DNA of 64,000 nucleotides from Thamnaconus septentrionalis (taxonomy: Eukaryota; Chordata; Actinopteri; Tetraodontiformes; Monacanthidae). How positions within the stretch are numbered: the first letter of the stretch is position 1; each line of letters opens with the position of its first letter. The notes under the pieces are model-generated. The model did no database searches, was not told the DNA's origin, and was given only the letters and a program-made list of their open reading frames with translations. The stretch is from the NCBI GenBank assembly GCA_009823395.1, contig CM020509.1, positions 12,265,001 through 12,329,000 of the forward strand, written 5' to 3'. Shown piece after piece: positions 61,622 through 64,000 of this stretch. The position numbers and the translations under genes were made by a program.

Positions 61622-64000
61622 GTAAGAGATCCTGATTTTATCTCATTTTTTTTGTCTTGTTTTCCGAATTGATAATTTTTCCCCCTTCGACTGTGTTTGT
61701 TTGCATGTCTCGGGATTTTGCGGAAAAAAAATGCGTAGGGGTCCCCGCCATGATGCGTAATCGCGCTTAAATTGGCTTTTGGAATCATGTGCGTCTGCTT
61801 GCCGAGTTCTGGATATCGTACAGGAAATGCCTGGCGTTGACGAGCTGATTGTCAAGTGAAGACCGATGGAAAAGAAGAAATGGAAAAGATAAATGTCACA
61901 GGCTCGTGATGTAATCTGCGGACCGTCTGCTGGCTGGGGGGGGGGGGGGCTGGGTGGCTGGGTGGAGGAAGTGGAGGAAGTGAAGGTGTGCGGTGCCATT
62001 GGGGATGCCTATAAAAGGTGATGGTATTCACCCCTGTCTGCTCCCCGGAACCTCCCTGCTTCCTGTCTGTTGCTGCGCCACCACCGCTTGACAGGGAGGG
62101 GAACCGGCGCTGACCCCTTTGACTCGGGCCGCAGCCCCCCGGGGGCCGCAATAACCATCCAGCGCTGCGTCAGTGAAAATGTAATTCACCTCTAAAATGG
62201 AAGGAAGAGCCGTAAATGACCGGGTCCTGTGAGTGCTGAGTGCTGAGTGCTGAGTGCGTGTGTGTGTGTGTGATCCATCAGCCCGGTTGGTCTGTTGACC
62301 TGATACCCCGATGGCGATCAGAGCCAGAGACAAAATGCAGGGACATTGGCTGTGTCCCCATCACCTAGTAACAACTCCTTATTAGACCGTCAAGCCGTCA
62401 GCTGACGAGGCCGTGAGAAGACGCGAGTCTGGTCGGGTCTCCTGTCGGAAAGTCCCTGCCTGTCGTCTGCGGGTGTGCTTGTTTTTTTTTTACGCGCACC
62501 TGTCAAACACCCCGGCGAGACCACACAGGGTCTTTTAAACGACACTTTGGACCAGACCAGACCAGACCAGACCAGACCAGAGCCTGCAAATCCTTTCTGT
62601 TTTGTTTTTTTTTCCCTTGTCCAATCTGGAACCCAGGCGTGGATTTCATCCTGTGTGGGTTGTTTATTTCATTCCTTGGTCTGCGCCTTGTTCCATTGCA
62701 TGGCAACCGCTCGCAGCAACACGCACACAACACACACACACGCATACGCACTTGAGGCACTTTTTTCAGGGAGGGAGACCCCACGTCTTGTGCGACCGAC
62801 CGCCTCACCCGCTGCAGTCGGGCGAGACTTCGGCCTCTACGTGGAGCGCCGATGTATTTTTAGGTGATTGCGAGCAGGAAACACTGCCCCTCCGGCCGGC
62901 CCGGCGTTGTAACAGGAGCGGCTTTGAAGTTGAGCGAGCGGATGATAGACGAGTGAAAGCGAGGGGGAGGAAAATATTGAGGGAAAAGTTGAGAGAGGAG
63001 GCGAGTCGGCTCCTTAGGGGAGGTTGGGAGGGTTGGTGGGGTTGGGATGTGTGCACGTTTCACCATCTGCTTTGGCGCAAAAAAAGAAAGAAAGAGAGAA
63101 GCGTTTTAATGAAAGCGGGGCAGGATCCATTTTGCATGGAAGGGTTTGGCAGTGGGACGCGAGACAGCGACCAGCTGGGCGGCAGCCAGAGAATTTCTCA
63201 GGATGAGGAATGTTGTCGAAGATACTGTGTGACTTTGCGTGAGGCAGATGGTGCCGTCTGGAGCCGACTCTGATTGCGCTTCACAGTGGGTTCGCCCGTA
63301 TTTTTACACACTCGGAGTGGCTCAGTGTCCTCTTGACTCTCTTGAAGTGATACTTTCCGAAAGGAGTGTCACCTGTTTTTACGGCTTCTGTCCAGTCGGC
63401 CCATATTCAATCTCAGACCATGTTTTCAAACGAGTCCTGAAATCCCTCCTTTGCTTGTATTCAGGTGCAATTTTTTGGGAATCAGCCCTTTGTGATGTCA
63501 GCAAAAGGCATGTGTTCTGCCTTCAGGCTCCTCTGCACAGCCAACTTTTTCAATCAGAGAGCCCAGGCTGAAAAAATAATCATTTAAAAAATGTAAAACA
63601 CCCCAAATATGAACTAACGACGACAATTCAGCATCCTGGAAACTGCCAGCAAGTTGTTGGGGAAGTGCTGTGTGCATTCTTTTTGCCCGACTCTTTCCAC
63701 TTTACTTGGGATTTCGTGTCAGGCAGAACAAAACAAAACAAAGCAAAGCACAGCAGCGACTGCTCATTACTCCCAATAATGACTCGGGCTGAAAAATCTA
63801 GCGGCGGCGAGACGCCGCTCTCCCTCCGCGGCGCGACTTTCAGGGGCCGCGCGCAGGCTGGAGTTGTGCGTCAACGACACGAGTCGCATGCGGGAGCTGC
63901 GACTGTGACATTTCGCACGTGGCACGACAAGCAGCACTTGGTAAAACACGTGTGGCATTAACATGTCCTCGGCAGCCCTGCTGCTGCACGGCTGACGATG
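61622..64000 (+). other. kcnip1 intron after exon B (runs off the window)
   Basis: No further exon is supported. Includes a poly(G) run at about 61937-61950, a (CCAGA)n run at about 62551-62581 and GC-rich sequence just after the exon. The expected EF-hand exons are not in the window. Confidence 0.5.
62551..62581. repeat. (CCAGA)n pentanucleotide repeat
   Basis: Six perfect units. Confidence 0.9.

Overview
The window is a ray-finned fish (teleost) chromosome segment. It has multi-exon genes with short GT-AG introns, abundant CA/GA/trinucleotide microsatellites, and fish-type SINE, Tc1-like and L1 repeats. Gene names rest on my memory of the human protein families; no search could be run.

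Layout. (1) 1-3.2 kb: probable 3' UTR end of a plus-strand gene lying to the left (AATAAA at 1121), then a nested repeat (SINE inside a Tc1-like inverted-repeat element), then the wfs1 3' flank. (2) 3.2-9.3 kb, minus strand: a complete wolframin gene (wfs1), nine coding exons, 969 residues, with a candidate 5' UTR exon near 9.26 kb. (3) 9.3-14.9 kb: intergenic DNA between divergent promoters. (4) 14.9-31.7 kb, plus strand: jakmip1, with a CpG-rich 5' UTR exon near 15 kb and 21 coding exons (about 854 residues). Two intronic read-through ends, each with its own downstream AATAAA, would give shorter forms. (5) 33.4-40.2 kb, plus strand: a long coiled-coil gene ending in a fibronectin-III-like domain, at the position of human C4orf50. 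(6) 47.3 kb and 61.6 kb, plus strand: two alternative first exons of a Kv-channel-interacting protein gene, best matched to kcnip1, whose body lies beyond the window. The intervening intron holds a 5'-truncated, frameshifted L1 copy with a 19-bp target-site duplication.

wfs1 | jakmip1 divergence followed by the C4orf50-like gene matches human 4p16, where WFS1 and JAKMIP1 also diverge. In human the next gene is CRMP1; here it is kcnip1, so there is a synteny junction.

The observations I rate highest are: a jakmip1 read-through form that would end in a membrane segment with its own poly(A) signal; an orphan membrane-segment ORF with a strong splice donor inside a jakmip1 intron, whose splice phase fits no jakmip1 exon; UG-repeat tracts against several acceptor sites; a one-base frame break in the C4orf50-like gene; and a GC-AG intron in wfs1.
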